Shown here in pieces: positions 36,081-45,000 of a DNA stretch of 64,000 bases (positions are counted from its first letter, which is position 1; each line of letters begins with the position of its first letter). A program made the translations under genes and the position numbers. The notes under the pieces were generated by a model that saw only the letters and a list, made by a program, of their open reading frames with translations, was not told where the DNA came from and ran no database searches. The stretch lies in the NCBI GenBank assembly GCA_947503625.1, contig CANNEK010000002.1, positions 806,001 to 870,000 on the forward strand, written 5' to 3'. Origin of the DNA: an uncultured Kordiimonas sp. (GTDB lineage Bacteria; Pseudomonadota; Alphaproteobacteria; Sphingomonadales; Kordiimonadaceae).

Positions 36081-37427
36081 TCAATCCAGTGACTTGATGA
36101 TATCGCGGAGCGTATCGAAGGCGAAATCGATGTGTGATTTTTCGATGATGAGGGGTGGTGACAGCGCGATCGTGTCGCCGGTTGTTCGTATCAGCAGGCC
36201 GCGATCATACGCTTGCAGGAAAGCATTGAATGCGCGCTTTGTTGGTTTGCCGGGTATGCTTTCCAACTCAATACCTGCGATCAGCCCCAGGTTCCGCAGG
36301 TCAATGACGTGTGGCAGCCCCTTAAGGCTGTGAACGGCATCTTCCCAATATTGCCCCATTTCCGTACCGCGGGTTAGCAAACCATCTTCTTCGTATGTAT
36401 CAAGGGTGCCAAGAGCTGCCGCGCAAGCCATGGGATTGCCTGAAAAGGTATAACCATGGAAAAACTCCACCATATTTTCGGGGCCTTGCATGAATGCATC
36501 ATGGATTTTATCTTGCACAAACACTGCTCCCATGGGGATAACACCGTTCGCCAGGGCCTTGGCGGTTGTTGTGATGTCAGGGATCACATCAAAATAGTTG
36601 GCAGCGAAGGGCGTGCCAAGCCTGCCGAAAGCTGTGATAACCTCGTCAAAGATGAGTAGAATGCCGTGTTTGTCGCATATGGCGCGCAGGCGCTCAAGGT
36701 AGCCTTTCGGCGGCAGAATTACACCGGCCGACCCAGCGAGCGGCTCCACAATGACGGCTGCAATCGTGGAGGGGTCATGCAGCTCGCAGAGCCGCTCGAG
36801 GTCGTCAGCGAGCTCAGCGCCATAGGAAGGCTCGCCGCGGGAGAAACGGTTTTGTTCGATGCCATGGGTATGGCGCATATGGTCAACGCCTGAAACGAGG
36901 CTGCCGAACATTTTTCGGTTGGCAGGCATCCCACCCACCGACATGCCTCCGAAGTTGACTCCGTGATAGCCTTTTTCCCGCCCGATCAGGCGCGTTCGAT
37001 GCCCTTCCCCGCGAGCCCGATGGTAGGCAATTGCCATTTTCAGGGCGGTTTCAACTGATTCTGATCCGGAGTTGGTGAAGAAGACCTTGTTCAGGTCGCC
37101 CGGCATCATGCGGGCAAGCCTGCTTGCCAGCTCGAATTGCTTGGGGTGCCCCATCTGAAAGGCAGGTGCATAGTCCAGCTCTGCCGCCTGCTTCTGGATT
37201 GCATCGACGATGCGCGGCCGATTGTGGCCAGCATTGCAACACCACAGGCCAGCGATACCATCCATCAAATCGCGACCGTCCGACAGCTTGAAATACATGC
37301 CGTCTGCGCCAACCACCATCCGCGGGTTTGCCTTGAACTGGCGATTTGCCGTAAATGGCATCCAGTAAGCATCAAGGTCATTTGCCTTGTTGCCTGCGTC
37401 CAGTCCGTTTGTATTATGGGCACTCAT
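36081..37427 (-). CDS. Class III omega-aminotransferase (beta-alanine:pyruvate type)
   Basis: A 448-residue PLP enzyme. It shows the class III pattern (FTNSGSESVETALKMA for the phosphate site, LLIFDEVITAFGRLG, and Lys in TTAKALANGVIPMGAV). The start PFTANRQFKANPRM is typical of beta-alanine:pyruvate transaminases. In this operon it converts beta-alanine to malonate semialdehyde, the substrate of the next enzyme. A GGGGAGA ribosome site precedes the ATG. Confidence 0.92.
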   Translation of the reverse strand: MSAHNTNGLDAGNKANDLDAYWMPFTANRQFKANPRMVVGADGMYFKLSDGRDLMDGIAGLWCCNAGHNRPRIVDAIQKQAAELDYAPAFQMGHPKQFELASRLARMMPGDLNKVFFTNSGSESVETALKMAIAYHRARGEGHRTRLIGREKGYHGVNFGGMSVGGMPANRKMFGSLVSGVDHMRHTHGIEQNRFSRGEPSYGAELADDLERLCELHDPSTIAAVIVEPLAGSAGVILPPKGYLERLRAICDKHGILLIFDEVITAFGRLGTPFAANYFDVIPDITTTAKALANGVIPMGAVFVQDKIHDAFMQGPENMVEFFHGYTFSGNPMACAAALGTLDTYEEDGLLTRGTEMGQYWEDAVHSLKGLPHVIDLRNLGLIAGIELESIPGKPTKRAFNAFLQAYDRGLLIRTTGDTIALSPPLIIEKSHIDFAFDTLRDIIKSLD

Positions 37428-37471
37428 GTCAATCTCCCCAGTTTGACGTGTGCTTGTTTTACCCCCTCAGC

Positions 37472-38746
37472 CTATTGAGCCGCCTTGAGCGGGTTTAATG
37501 GATGCTCGGGCCACGTCACATATGGTTTGTCGTTTTTCACCGGTACCATTTCAATACAGTCCGGCACCGGGCAAACATGGGCGCACAGGTTGCAGCCAAC
37601 GCAGTCTTCATCGATGACCGTGAAACGGCGCTTGCCGTCTTCCGCAATTTTGAATTCGATAGCCTGATGCGACGTGTCTTCACATGCGATATGGCAGCGG
37701 CCGCATTCTATGCAGGTTTCCGGGTCAATCAGTGCCTTGGTATCGAAGTTCATGTCGAGTTCGTTCCAGTCCACCGTATTTTTGACGGCCATGCCTCGGA
37801 AATCTTCGATGGACCTGTAGCCTTTCTGGTCCATAAAGGCTGATAACCCGTCGATCATGTCATCAACAATCCGGAATCCGTACAGCATAGCCGCTGTGCA
37901 AACCTGCAGTGCGCTTGCGCCCAGTGCGATAAACTCCGCCGCATCTTTCCAGGTTTCGATTCCACCAATGGCAGAAATCTCCAACCCTTGTGTTTCCTGG
38001 GCACGAGCAATTTCGGCAACCATATTCAGGGCAATGGGTTTAACCGCCGAGCCGCAGTAACCGCCGTGCGTGCCCTTGTCGCCTACCACCGGTGTTGGTG
38101 CCATGGCGTCCAGGTCCACAGATACAATTGAATTAACCGTATTGATCAGAGAAACAGCATGCGCGCCGCCTTGTTTGGCAGCTTCTGCGGGCCACAGGAT
38201 ATTGGTGATGTTGGGTGTAAGCTTGGTGAAAACCGGTATATCCACGGCTTCCCGGACCCAGCGTGTCGTCTGTTCTACCATTTCAGGCACCTGCCCGATC
38301 GCACTACCCATGCCGCGTTCACACATGCCGTGCGGGCAACCGAGGTTGAGTTCAATGCCGTGAACACCCGAATTGGCGATTTTTATTGCCAGCTCTTTCC
38401 ATGCCTGCTCGTCAATTTCTGCCATCATCGAACCAATAATAATCCGGTCGGGCCACTCTTTGCGACAGGCTTCAATTTCCTGCAGGTTGGTCTCAAGCGG
38501 CCTGTCGGAAATCAGTTCGATATTGTTGATACCGATTACGCCTCTGCCACTGTCATGATGTACGCCGTAGCGACTGGACACATTTACGACCGGTGGGTCC
38601 ACACCCAGGGTTTTCCAGACAACGCCGCCCCATCCCGCCTCGAAGGCGCGGACAACATTATAGTATTTGTCGGTGGGCGGGGCAGACGCAAGCCAGAAAG
38701 GATTGATACTTTCAATACCGGCAATGGTGCAGCGAAGGTCAGCCAT
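37472..38746 (-). CDS. preA: Dihydropyrimidine dehydrogenase subunit PreA
   Basis: A 424-residue protein. A dihydroorotate-dehydrogenase-like FMN barrel (residues 1-310) is followed by a C-terminal ferredoxin domain with two 4Fe-4S motifs (CIECGRCHIAC and CVGCNLCAHVC). With PreT it reduces uracil and thymine to dihydro forms using NAD(P)H. The substrate-loop cysteine region is in LGCPHGMCERGMG. The start overlaps the preT end by 8 bp and has AAAGGAG upstream. Confidence 0.95.
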   Translation of the reverse strand: MADLRCTIAGIESINPFWLASAPPTDKYYNVVRAFEAGWGGVVWKTLGVDPPVVNVSSRYGVHHDSGRGVIGINNIELISDRPLETNLQEIEACRKEWPDRIIIGSMMAEIDEQAWKELAIKIANSGVHGIELNLGCPHGMCERGMGSAIGQVPEMVEQTTRWVREAVDIPVFTKLTPNITNILWPAEAAKQGGAHAVSLINTVNSIVSVDLDAMAPTPVVGDKGTHGGYCGSAVKPIALNMVAEIARAQETQGLEISAIGGIETWKDAAEFIALGASALQVCTAAMLYGFRIVDDMIDGLSAFMDQKGYRSIEDFRGMAVKNTVDWNELDMNFDTKALIDPETCIECGRCHIACEDTSHQAIEFKIAEDGKRRFTVIDEDCVGCNLCAHVCPVPDCIEMVPVKNDKPYVTWPEHPLNPLKAAQ

Positions 38747-40088
38747 CAGCGTCTCCTTTCAGATAACCGTCAATGGCGTGAGCCGCCTGCTTGCCGTCTT
38801 CTACAGCCTGAACTGTCAGGTCTTCGCCATTTTTAATGCAGTCGCCACCCGCAAACACACCGGACACATTGGTTGCAAATGTCGACGATACAGCCAGTTT
38901 TCCGCCTGCGATTTCAAGGCCCTTGAGTGCAGACAGGTTGAGTTGCTGGCCAATTGCCTTCAGAACCAAGTCTGCCGGTATTTTATATGTTTCGCCGGTA
39001 CCGACCAGCTTGCCATTCATGATACGGGTGCGCTCAAATTTCATGGCTTTGACATGAGTGTCGCCCTTTATCGACTGCGGTTTGGACCAAAGCCTGACCG
39101 TTACTCCGCATCGACGGGCAAGATCAATTTCGTAGGCCGTCGCGCTCATCGCGTCTTCGCCGCGCCGGTAGACCAATGTGACGTTTTCAGCACCAAGCTT
39201 TTTTGACTGGACGGCGGCATCAACCGCTGTGTTGCCACCACCTATCACAATCACGTCTCTGGCAGTCTGCAGGGTTGTTTTATCGTCAGCTTGTCTGAGG
39301 CGTTCTATGAAGTCGATGGCATCTTCGACCCCGGGTATGTCCTCTTTGTCGAGACCAAGCTTGTTGGTATTGCCAAGTCCCACACCAACAAAGATCGCAT
39401 CGTGGCTTTCTTTCAGGTCTGCCAGGGAAAGCTTTCTGCCCAGCGCTTTTTCATAAAGGATTTCAATACCGCCAATTTCAAGCAGGAAATCAACTTCCCG
39501 CTGTGCGAAATTATCGACCATTTTATAGGCAGCAAGGCCGTATTCATTAAGCCCGCCGGGTTTGGGTTTGGCTTCATAGACCGTCACTGAATGCCCGAGC
39601 ATAGCGAGCCTGTGGGCACAGGAAAGCCCGGCAGGCCCAGCGCCCACCACAGCAATATGTTTCCCTGTATTAGCGGCGCGGGAAAAAGGGTGGCTGGTTG
39701 CGTTGGCCATCAGGTGATCGGTAGCAAACCGTTGCAGAAGGCCAATTTCCACCGGGTCTTCTTCTCCGTGATTGCGAACGCATGCCTCTTCGCACAGTAC
39801 TTCGGTGGGGCAGGCACGCGCGCATGTTCCACCCATGATGTTTTCGGATAAAATCGTGCGGGCTGCACCGTCAACGTTGCCAGTTCGAATTTGGTGAATG
39901 AAAGTTGGAATATCGATTGAGGTCGGGCAGGCCTGAATGCACGGCGCATCATAGCAATAGAGACAATGTTCCGCAGCAGCGATGGCTTTGATGGAGTTCA
40001 AGGGTTTGTGGAGGTCGTCAAAACTGGCGTCCAGTTCGTCTTTCGACGGACCAGAAAGTGATGGTCTATGGTTTAAACCATCTGCCAT
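38739..40088 (-). CDS. preT: Dihydropyrimidine dehydrogenase subunit PreT
   Basis: From ATG 40088 (GGGAG six bases upstream) it has 449 residues; TTG 40106 would add six. Residues 1-130 bind iron-sulfur clusters (CLYCYDAPCIQACP, CARACPTEVLCEEAC). Then come FAD (VVGAGPAGLSCAHRLA) and NAD(P)H (VIGGGNTAVDAA) Rossmann domains, as in the GltD/PreT group. It feeds electrons to PreA. It is the first gene of the seven-gene pyrimidine degradation operon, with a RutR-like operator 43 bp upstream. Confidence 0.94.
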   Translation of the reverse strand: MADGLNHRPSLSGPSKDELDASFDDLHKPLNSIKAIAAAEHCLYCYDAPCIQACPTSIDIPTFIHQIRTGNVDGAARTILSENIMGGTCARACPTEVLCEEACVRNHGEEDPVEIGLLQRFATDHLMANATSHPFSRAANTGKHIAVVGAGPAGLSCAHRLAMLGHSVTVYEAKPKPGGLNEYGLAAYKMVDNFAQREVDFLLEIGGIEILYEKALGRKLSLADLKESHDAIFVGVGLGNTNKLGLDKEDIPGVEDAIDFIERLRQADDKTTLQTARDVIVIGGGNTAVDAAVQSKKLGAENVTLVYRRGEDAMSATAYEIDLARRCGVTVRLWSKPQSIKGDTHVKAMKFERTRIMNGKLVGTGETYKIPADLVLKAIGQQLNLSALKGLEIAGGKLAVSSTFATNVSGVFAGGDCIKNGEDLTVQAVEDGKQAAHAIDGYLKGDADG

Positions 40089-40130
40089 GTTCACTCCCTT
40101 TTTCAAATCCCTCCAAAATCCTAGATAATC

Positions 40131-40146
40131 CTGACTAAATAGTCAA
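40131..40146. promoter_or_regulatory. RutR-like palindromic operator
   Basis: On the minus strand it reads TTGACTATTTAGTCAG, matching the RutR consensus TTGACCA-N2-TGGTCAA at 11 of 14 fixed positions. The core is a perfect TGACTA-N2-TAGTCA palindrome. It lies in the 163-bp space between preT and the divergent amidase. RutR is the uracil-sensing TetR-family regulator of pyrimidine use in proteobacteria. Its gene is not in this window. Confidence 0.6.
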
Positions 40147-40251
40147 GAATTAGGAAAGTTGATACTTTGTTTGACCTTGCGGGCAAACATCAACCGGCAC
40201 TATGGTAGCAGCATACATGATTTTTATGTCAGGCTTTTTTCAGGAGGCACC

Positions 40252-41817
40252 ATGCAACGTTCAGGATACGGGTTGATTGTTGCCGGGTTGTTTGGCCTCG
40301 CGTCCTGCAGTGAGCCTGCACCAAAACCAGCGCCTTTCGAGTTTGTCGAGGCAACGATAGCAGACGTCCAGTCGGCCATTACCTCCGGGTCCGTGACGTG
40401 TCATGATGTTGTTGCGGGCTACCTGTCCCGTATTGAACGGTTCGATCAGCCAACGGGTTTGAACGCTATCACGGTGGTTAACACTGCGGCTCTCGCCCGT
40501 GCTGACGAGCTTGATGCGATGCTCCGCCGCGGGCAAACTGTTGGGCCACTTTTTTGTGCGCCTCTGTTGGTGAAAGACAATTTCGATACAGTTGGCTTAC
40601 CCACGACTGGCGGCTCAATTGCATTGAAGGACAGTATTGCGCCAGACGATGCTTTCATGGTGCGTCAACTAAAGGAAGCGGGTGCCATCGTACTGGCCAA
40701 AACAAATATGGCTGAATGGGCTTTCAGCCCCAGGCAGACCGTTAGTTCGTCCCATGGTACAACAGCCAATGCCTATGATTTTAACCGCACACCCGCTGGT
40801 TCCAGTGGCGGCACGGCATCCGGCGTCGCGGCCAGTTTTGCTGTTGCCGGTATGGGTACAGATACCGGCAATTCGATCCGCGGACCATCGTCACACCTTG
40901 CGCTTTTCGGTATTCGGTCGACAATTGGTCTCACCAGTCGTGATGGCATTATCCCGTTGTCTTTTGATTGGGATATCGCGGGGCCGATGACCCGGACCGT
41001 TGAGGATGGGGCCCGCCTCTTTGATGTTGTTGCAGGCTACGATGAAGCAGACCCGTTTACCAAACTTGGCAGAGACAAGCGCGAGGAAGACTATACTGCC
41101 TTTTTGGATGCCGATGGGTTGAAGGGGGCTCGAATTGGCGTCCTGAAGGCTCTGGTGTATACGGACGATGCGGACCCGGAGGTGATCCGGGTTTTTGAGC
41201 AGGCGGTAAAGGACCTTGAGAACGCCGGCGCCATAATCGTTGATCCCTTCAGTGTTGATAATTTTGCTGCACATCTGGACGCAGATGTTTTTTGCGTTCG
41301 GTTCCGGTATGACATGCAACAGTATTTGAGGTCACTTGGCCCGGATGCCCCGATCCGGGACGTTATGGAGGTCTATGAAAGCGGACAATACTCTCCGTAT
41401 ATAAAAGAAGGCCTCGAATTTTTTGGCAGCCGTCCGCTTGGACAGCATCCGGAAGCCGGAGACCCGCCATGCCTTGATTACCCCGATCACCCCGCCAGAA
41501 AAGCGTATCTGGATGATGTTGTTCGCGCGATGGATGCCGCAGACGTTGATGTGGTTGTCTATCCAACATGGACGAACCCGCCAGCGCCGCTGGAAACGGC
41601 ACTTGAAGACTATAAAGGCGATAACAGCCAGTTGGTGGCACCGGCAACCGGCCTGCCAGCTGTTACTGTGCCAATGGGTTTCACCAGGGGTCATTTGCCT
41701 GCGGGTTTGCAGATGTTGGGTCGGCCATACGCGGAAGGGCTGTTGATCAAGCTTGCCTATGCCTACGAGCAAGCAACGCAGCACAGGCGGCCGCCGTCAG
41801 CTTTTGCCGGTGAATAG
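40252..41817 (+). CDS. Secreted lipoprotein amidase (amidase signature family), second paralogue
   Basis: From ATG 40252 (CAGGAGG upstream) the product has 521 residues. A lipobox LASCS gives Cys18. The triad is Lys in LVKDNFDT, cis-Ser in AGSSGGTASG and nucleophile Ser in TDTGNSIRGPSS. It is related to the amidase at 24726 but well diverged. The substrate is unknown. It faces away from the pyrimidine operon and shares its upstream region, so common control by the RutR-like site is possible; an N-carbamoyl or amide compound would then be a reasonable substrate. Confidence 0.88.
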   Translation: MQRSGYGLIVAGLFGLASCSEPAPKPAPFEFVEATIADVQSAITSGSVTCHDVVAGYLSRIERFDQPTGLNAITVVNTAALARADELDAMLRRGQTVGPLFCAPLLVKDNFDTVGLPTTGGSIALKDSIAPDDAFMVRQLKEAGAIVLAKTNMAEWAFSPRQTVSSSHGTTANAYDFNRTPAGSSGGTASGVAASFAVAGMGTDTGNSIRGPSSHLALFGIRSTIGLTSRDGIIPLSFDWDIAGPMTRTVEDGARLFDVVAGYDEADPFTKLGRDKREEDYTAFLDADGLKGARIGVLKALVYTDDADPEVIRVFEQAVKDLENAGAIIVDPFSVDNFAAHLDADVFCVRFRYDMQQYLRSLGPDAPIRDVMEVYESGQYSPYIKEGLEFFGSRPLGQHPEAGDPPCLDYPDHPARKAYLDDVVRAMDAADVDVVVYPTWTNPPAPLETALEDYKGDNSQLVAPATGLPAVTVPMGFTRGHLPAGLQMLGRPYAEGLLIKLAYAYEQATQHRRPPSAFAGE

Positions 41818-41860
41818 GTTTGCCAGTGAGCAGGTTTGAAGGCGATCTGCATAGCCGTTT

Positions 41861-42139
41861 TTAGCGCCAGAACTCGACAAAAAACCTCACGGGACCGAGC
41901 GGCTTGATATGGTGCGGACCTTCCGGTTCAACAATACCCTGCTCGCTGTCCGGTTCAAGGTTTGTCGAGAACTCGGCAGACGGAATAACATATCTCAGCG
42001 TGCCGCTTTCGACATGGATCAAACCCCATACACCGGCTTTGGTGTTGTGATCCCGTAGCAAACCCGCCGGCACGGTTTCTTCGGTAAAAACGGGTGTGCG
42101 CCGATATGCGGCAAGGCCATCTGGCAGCTTTTTTTTCAT
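41861..42139 (-). CDS. DUF1971 (cupin-like) protein
   Basis: A 92-residue protein from ATG 42139, which overlaps the haemoglobin stop (TGATG). The whole length is a DUF1971 domain: LPDGLAAYRRTPVFTEETVPAGLLRDHNTKAGVWG in pieces, and GPHHIKPLGPVRFFVEFWR at the end. The domain also occurs fused to TehB tellurite proteins. No reaction is known. Conserved His residues suggest metal or small-ligand binding. As third gene of the NsrR-linked unit it may act in NO or redox stress. Confidence 0.85.
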   Translation of the reverse strand: MKKKLPDGLAAYRRTPVFTEETVPAGLLRDHNTKAGVWGLIHVESGTLRYVIPSAEFSTNLEPDSEQGIVEPEGPHHIKPLGPVRFFVEFWR

Positions 42140-42534
42140 CACCTCGCCTCATTTGCCAGGGTTGGCCGAAGGCCAGGGATGCCGAACATTCCAAGCTCAA
42201 GACTGCGGGCGATCATTTTTGATTTGGCGGTGAATCTTTCAGCAACATCAGGTGGGCAGACATTGCTCGCCGTATCCTCAAATAAACCCAGCCATACTTT
42301 GAAGTGAGCAGGGGAAATACCTTTTAAAGCTTTATGTTTTGGCATCGGGTTGCCTTTGTACCGACCGCTGGTGTTGATAACCGAGGACCAGAAGTTCACC
42401 ATGGTGGCCAGATGGGGTTCCCAGTCAGCGATGGCCTGGTTGAAAATCGGCGCAAGTACCGGATGAGTGCGCACGCGGTCATAAAACCTGTGTACAAGTT
42501 CTTCGATCATATCATCCGGTACAATGGTGCTCAT
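42139..42534 (-). CDS. Group III truncated haemoglobin
   Basis: A 131-residue globin, typical of the group III truncated family. Visible marks are VHRFYDRVRTHPVLAPIFN in the B helix area, WEPHLATMVNFWSSVI, the GRYKGNPMPKH segment and a following histidine region. It binds haem in the cytoplasm. In other bacteria group III globins react with NO or oxygen. Placement downstream of an alternative oxidase under an NsrR-type operator supports NO handling. It starts 10 bp after the oxidase gene. Confidence 0.9.
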   Translation of the reverse strand: MSTIVPDDMIEELVHRFYDRVRTHPVLAPIFNQAIADWEPHLATMVNFWSSVINTSGRYKGNPMPKHKALKGISPAHFKVWLGLFEDTASNVCPPDVAERFTAKSKMIARSLELGMFGIPGLRPTLANEAR

Positions 42535-42544
42535 TTTTTGCCTC

Positions 42545-43228
42545 TTACTCTGCGGCTATGGCTGCTGAATGGCCGCCGGGTTGTTGGCCGTTTTTGATGG
42601 CATTGGCAAAACCGTGGTTTCGGTCTCTGTGGCCCGCTTCGTCAGCGCGAACTGCCAGAACCACGTCGCGTAGCCGGGCGTCTTGGGGTAAACTCCAGTA
42701 GTCGATTGCCAACTGCGGGGCGGGTGTGTTTTCAAGCCTGCCAGCATCGATTTCCTCCAGATACTGGGTATAGCTTGTGACGGCTTCTTCCTCGAAATAG
42801 CCAACAACCCTGTGAGCTGTTCTGGAAGAAAGCAGATACAGGAAGAAATAGGCGTTGTAGAACAGCATCTGCACCGCAAGGATTACCCAGCGTTCCATGA
42901 TTGTGGGTTGTGAAATCTTGATGAAGGTCATCAGGTGCATACGTTCATTGTCGGCTTCTTCCAGCAACTCGGCGATCCAGCCCTGGTCATCCCTTATGTG
43001 ACGCAGAGCTTTCAGGTGCTGCAGCAAGCCGCCGACCATGCCCGGCACCGCGGCAACTGTTTCCAGAACGACAGCACGGTGGCCGTACCGTTTTTGAAAG
43101 AAGCGATCAGCAAAAAACCTGAGTAGTTTCACAAATGCCAGAGCAAACCTGTCACTGAAACCCTTTGGTGCGTGATGTTCACCTTCGGCAACAGGCAGGG
43201 CGGGAGCTTTGTTTTCTTGTTGTGTCAT
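42545..43228 (-). CDS. aox: Alternative oxidase (cyanide- and NO-resistant ubiquinol oxidase)
   Basis: A 227-residue di-iron protein. The six ligands are recognisable as Glu56 (LETVAAVPGM), Glu95 and His98 (NERMH), Glu147 (YFEEEAV), Glu197 and His200 (ADEAGHRD). The membrane-facing helix (WVILAVQMLFYNAYFFLYLLS) matches the family. It oxidises ubiquinol and reduces oxygen to water without pumping protons. It resists NO, so it keeps respiration going when cbb3 is poisoned. Bacterial NsrR-controlled aox is known in Vibrio fischeri. Ribosome site AGGAGGCC. Confidence 0.96.
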   Translation of the reverse strand: MTQQENKAPALPVAEGEHHAPKGFSDRFALAFVKLLRFFADRFFQKRYGHRAVVLETVAAVPGMVGGLLQHLKALRHIRDDQGWIAELLEEADNERMHLMTFIKISQPTIMERWVILAVQMLFYNAYFFLYLLSSRTAHRVVGYFEEEAVTSYTQYLEEIDAGRLENTPAPQLAIDYWSLPQDARLRDVVLAVRADEAGHRDRNHGFANAIKNGQQPGGHSAAIAAE

Positions 43229-43269
43229 GTGAGGCCTCCTTTTGGGCCAATATTACATATCTTATTAAA

Positions 43270-43288
43270 CATGTATAATTTATACATG
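43270..43288. promoter_or_regulatory. NsrR-type operator (perfect 9-1-9 palindrome)
   Basis: CATGTATAA-T-TTATACATG is perfectly symmetric and carries the ATGTAT...ATACAT halves of NsrR-like boxes. It sits between the aox start (43228) and the nsrR start (43354). It can serve both directions. For aox it would overlap the core promoter, fitting repression relieved by NO. Confidence 0.75.
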
Positions 43289-43353
43289 ATATAAATCCCG
43301 ACTTGCTTAAAAGCAATAAAAAAAATATATCTTTTAGCAGCAAGGAGAAAATC

Positions 43354-43788
43354 ATGCGCTTTACTCGTTACACTGATTATGCGCTGAGGGTCTTGATGTA
43401 TCTGGGCCGCAAGGGGGAAGGCCTGTCGACGATCAAAGAGATCGCAGCGCGTTACGGCATTTCCGAGAACCATCTGATGAAGGTGGTGCATCAGTTAGGC
43501 CGCGATGGATACATTACCACCGTTCGGGGCAGGCAGGGAGGCATGCGGCTAGCCGCCGCGCCGGAAGACATTTGTATTGGTGCAGTGGTTCGATCCACGG
43601 AAGACGATTTGCGGATTGTCGAATGTTTTCATGACGAGACCAACGCGTGTCCGATTACCGGCGTCTGCGGGTTGTCAGGTATGATTGATGAGGCTCTGGC
43701 CGCGTTCCTGGCGGTCCTTGACCAGAAGTCCCTCGCTGACGTGCTGGATCGAAGCCGGGGTCTGGGGAAGGTTCTGGAGCTGGTTTAA
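43354..43788 (+). CDS. nsrR: Rrf2-family nitric-oxide-sensing repressor NsrR
   Basis: A 144-residue protein with an N-terminal winged helix (RFTRYTDYALRVLMYLG) and three cysteines, Cys91, Cys99 and Cys105 (ECFHDETNACPITGVC), for an iron-sulfur cluster. Asp8 matches the fourth cluster ligand seen in NsrR. Reaction of the cluster with NO releases DNA. It is divergent from aox with the palindrome between, so it very likely controls aox, the globin and itself. I chose ATG 43354 with AAGGAG upstream. Its end overlaps the convergent ankyrin gene by 4 bp. IscR is less likely because no isc genes are near. Confidence 0.9.
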   Translation: MRFTRYTDYALRVLMYLGRKGEGLSTIKEIAARYGISENHLMKVVHQLGRDGYITTVRGRQGGMRLAAAPEDICIGAVVRSTEDDLRIVECFHDETNACPITGVCGLSGMIDEALAAFLAVLDQKSLADVLDRSRGLGKVLELV

Positions 43789-44927
43789 GGCTCTGTTGGC
43801 TGCCCCATTTTTTCCAGCAACTCGGCGTTTTCCATTTGCCTCGCATAGTCGATGGCGGAAAAACCATAACTGTTCCTAATTGTTGGGTCGGCTCCCAGAT
43901 CAAGAAGCTTGTATGTGGCTTCAAGTTTCCCTTCGCCGAGTGCCCACATTAACGGGGTTCCGTCTTCCCGGCCTTTTGGGTCAGGTGTTGCCCCGGCGTC
44001 TGCAAGAATTTGAACCATCACAGCACTGTCACTGAGGCCCGCCATATGCATGGGCGCCAAATAGAGCGCACTGGCGTTTGACCGATGATTGGGGTCCGCA
44101 CCTTGTGCAAGAAGGTAGCGCGCGACATCTGTTTTGCCGTCACGGGCTGCTTCCATCAGAGGGGTGAAGCCTATTTCGTCCGCAGCATCAACAGCGGCCC
44201 CCGCAGAAACCAGACGTGTAACAAGGTCCAGGTTGCCGGTACGGGCTGCCAGACCAAGTACAGGTCGTCCGGTAAAATCCAGTGCATCAGGTGACACACC
44301 AAGGGCCAGGGCATCCTCAAGTGCGCCAGTGTTTTCAGTTTTGATTGCCTGGATCAGCAGCGCCGTATCTGGCGATGGAAGGTCAATGTCTGAAAGTCTT
44401 GCCATCATTTCAGCAAAGGGTTGATGGCCTCGCCGCATCGCTATTTGGCGAGGGTTGCCGTGGCCAACCTGTTCTGTGCTTGCACCAGCTTTCAGAAGGC
44501 GTTCGGCAATGTCCGTATAGCCATAGTAAGCAGCCCAGTTGATAGCGGGGTCGCCGTTGCTATCAACAATGTTTACGTCTGCTTCGTTCTCGAGAAGCAT
44601 GTTCACGATGTCGGCTGCCTGATAGGCCGCCGCCATCATCAGGGGTGTTGCACCGATGTTTCGCTCGTTTACGAAATCAACGTCTGCTCCCCGGGCAACA
44701 AGAAGACGGCTTATCTCATACGATTGTTGCTGCACGGCGGCAAACAGGGCACTGGCCCCGGCCGCGTTCACGGCATTCGGGTTCGAGCCGGCGTCAAGCG
44801 CAGTTTCGGTTGCAGTAACATCCTTGGCGGAAATCGCTGCAAACAACGTCTCGTCGTCCTGGGCGGTCACCTGCATCGCAGATATAAGGAACAGGGATAT
44901 AAATATTGCTTTTATGGCCTGTATCAT
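43785..44927 (-). CDS. Exported ankyrin-repeat protein
   Basis: A 380-residue protein with a signal peptide (MIQAIKAIFISLFLISAMQVTAQ) and about nine ankyrin repeats over the rest, for example GATPLMMAAAYQAADIVNMLL and GFTPLMEAARDGKTDVARYLL (each with the TPLxxAA hallmark). Ankyrin repeats bind proteins; no catalytic domain is present. Periplasmic ankyrin proteins sometimes act in peroxide or envelope stress, but nothing here decides that. It lies upstream of no obvious partner; 73 bp separate it from the AttH-like gene that is read first on the same strand. Confidence 0.88.
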   Translation of the reverse strand: MIQAIKAIFISLFLISAMQVTAQDDETLFAAISAKDVTATETALDAGSNPNAVNAAGASALFAAVQQQSYEISRLLVARGADVDFVNERNIGATPLMMAAAYQAADIVNMLLENEADVNIVDSNGDPAINWAAYYGYTDIAERLLKAGASTEQVGHGNPRQIAMRRGHQPFAEMMARLSDIDLPSPDTALLIQAIKTENTGALEDALALGVSPDALDFTGRPVLGLAARTGNLDLVTRLVSAGAAVDAADEIGFTPLMEAARDGKTDVARYLLAQGADPNHRSNASALYLAPMHMAGLSDSAVMVQILADAGATPDPKGREDGTPLMWALGEGKLEATYKLLDLGADPTIRNSYGFSAIDYARQMENAELLEKMGQPTEP

Positions 44928-45000
44928 TGTTTTCTCATCATTAAAACCGGATGGAAACCTCTATCGCTGTTTGCTGGGGGTCTTCAAGCTAAGCATTGGT

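Noticed and set aside
35456-36097. Plus-strand open frame of 213 codons opposite mmsA
   Set aside because: It is a reverse-strand shadow of a high-GC dehydrogenase gene, with Ser/Ala/Arg-biased translation typical of antisense frames.
40131-40146. Reading the preT-upstream palindrome as an FNR box
   Set aside because: The TTGAC and GTCAG halves are 6 bp apart, not 4, and the TGACTA-N2-TAGTCA symmetry fits RutR-type sites better.
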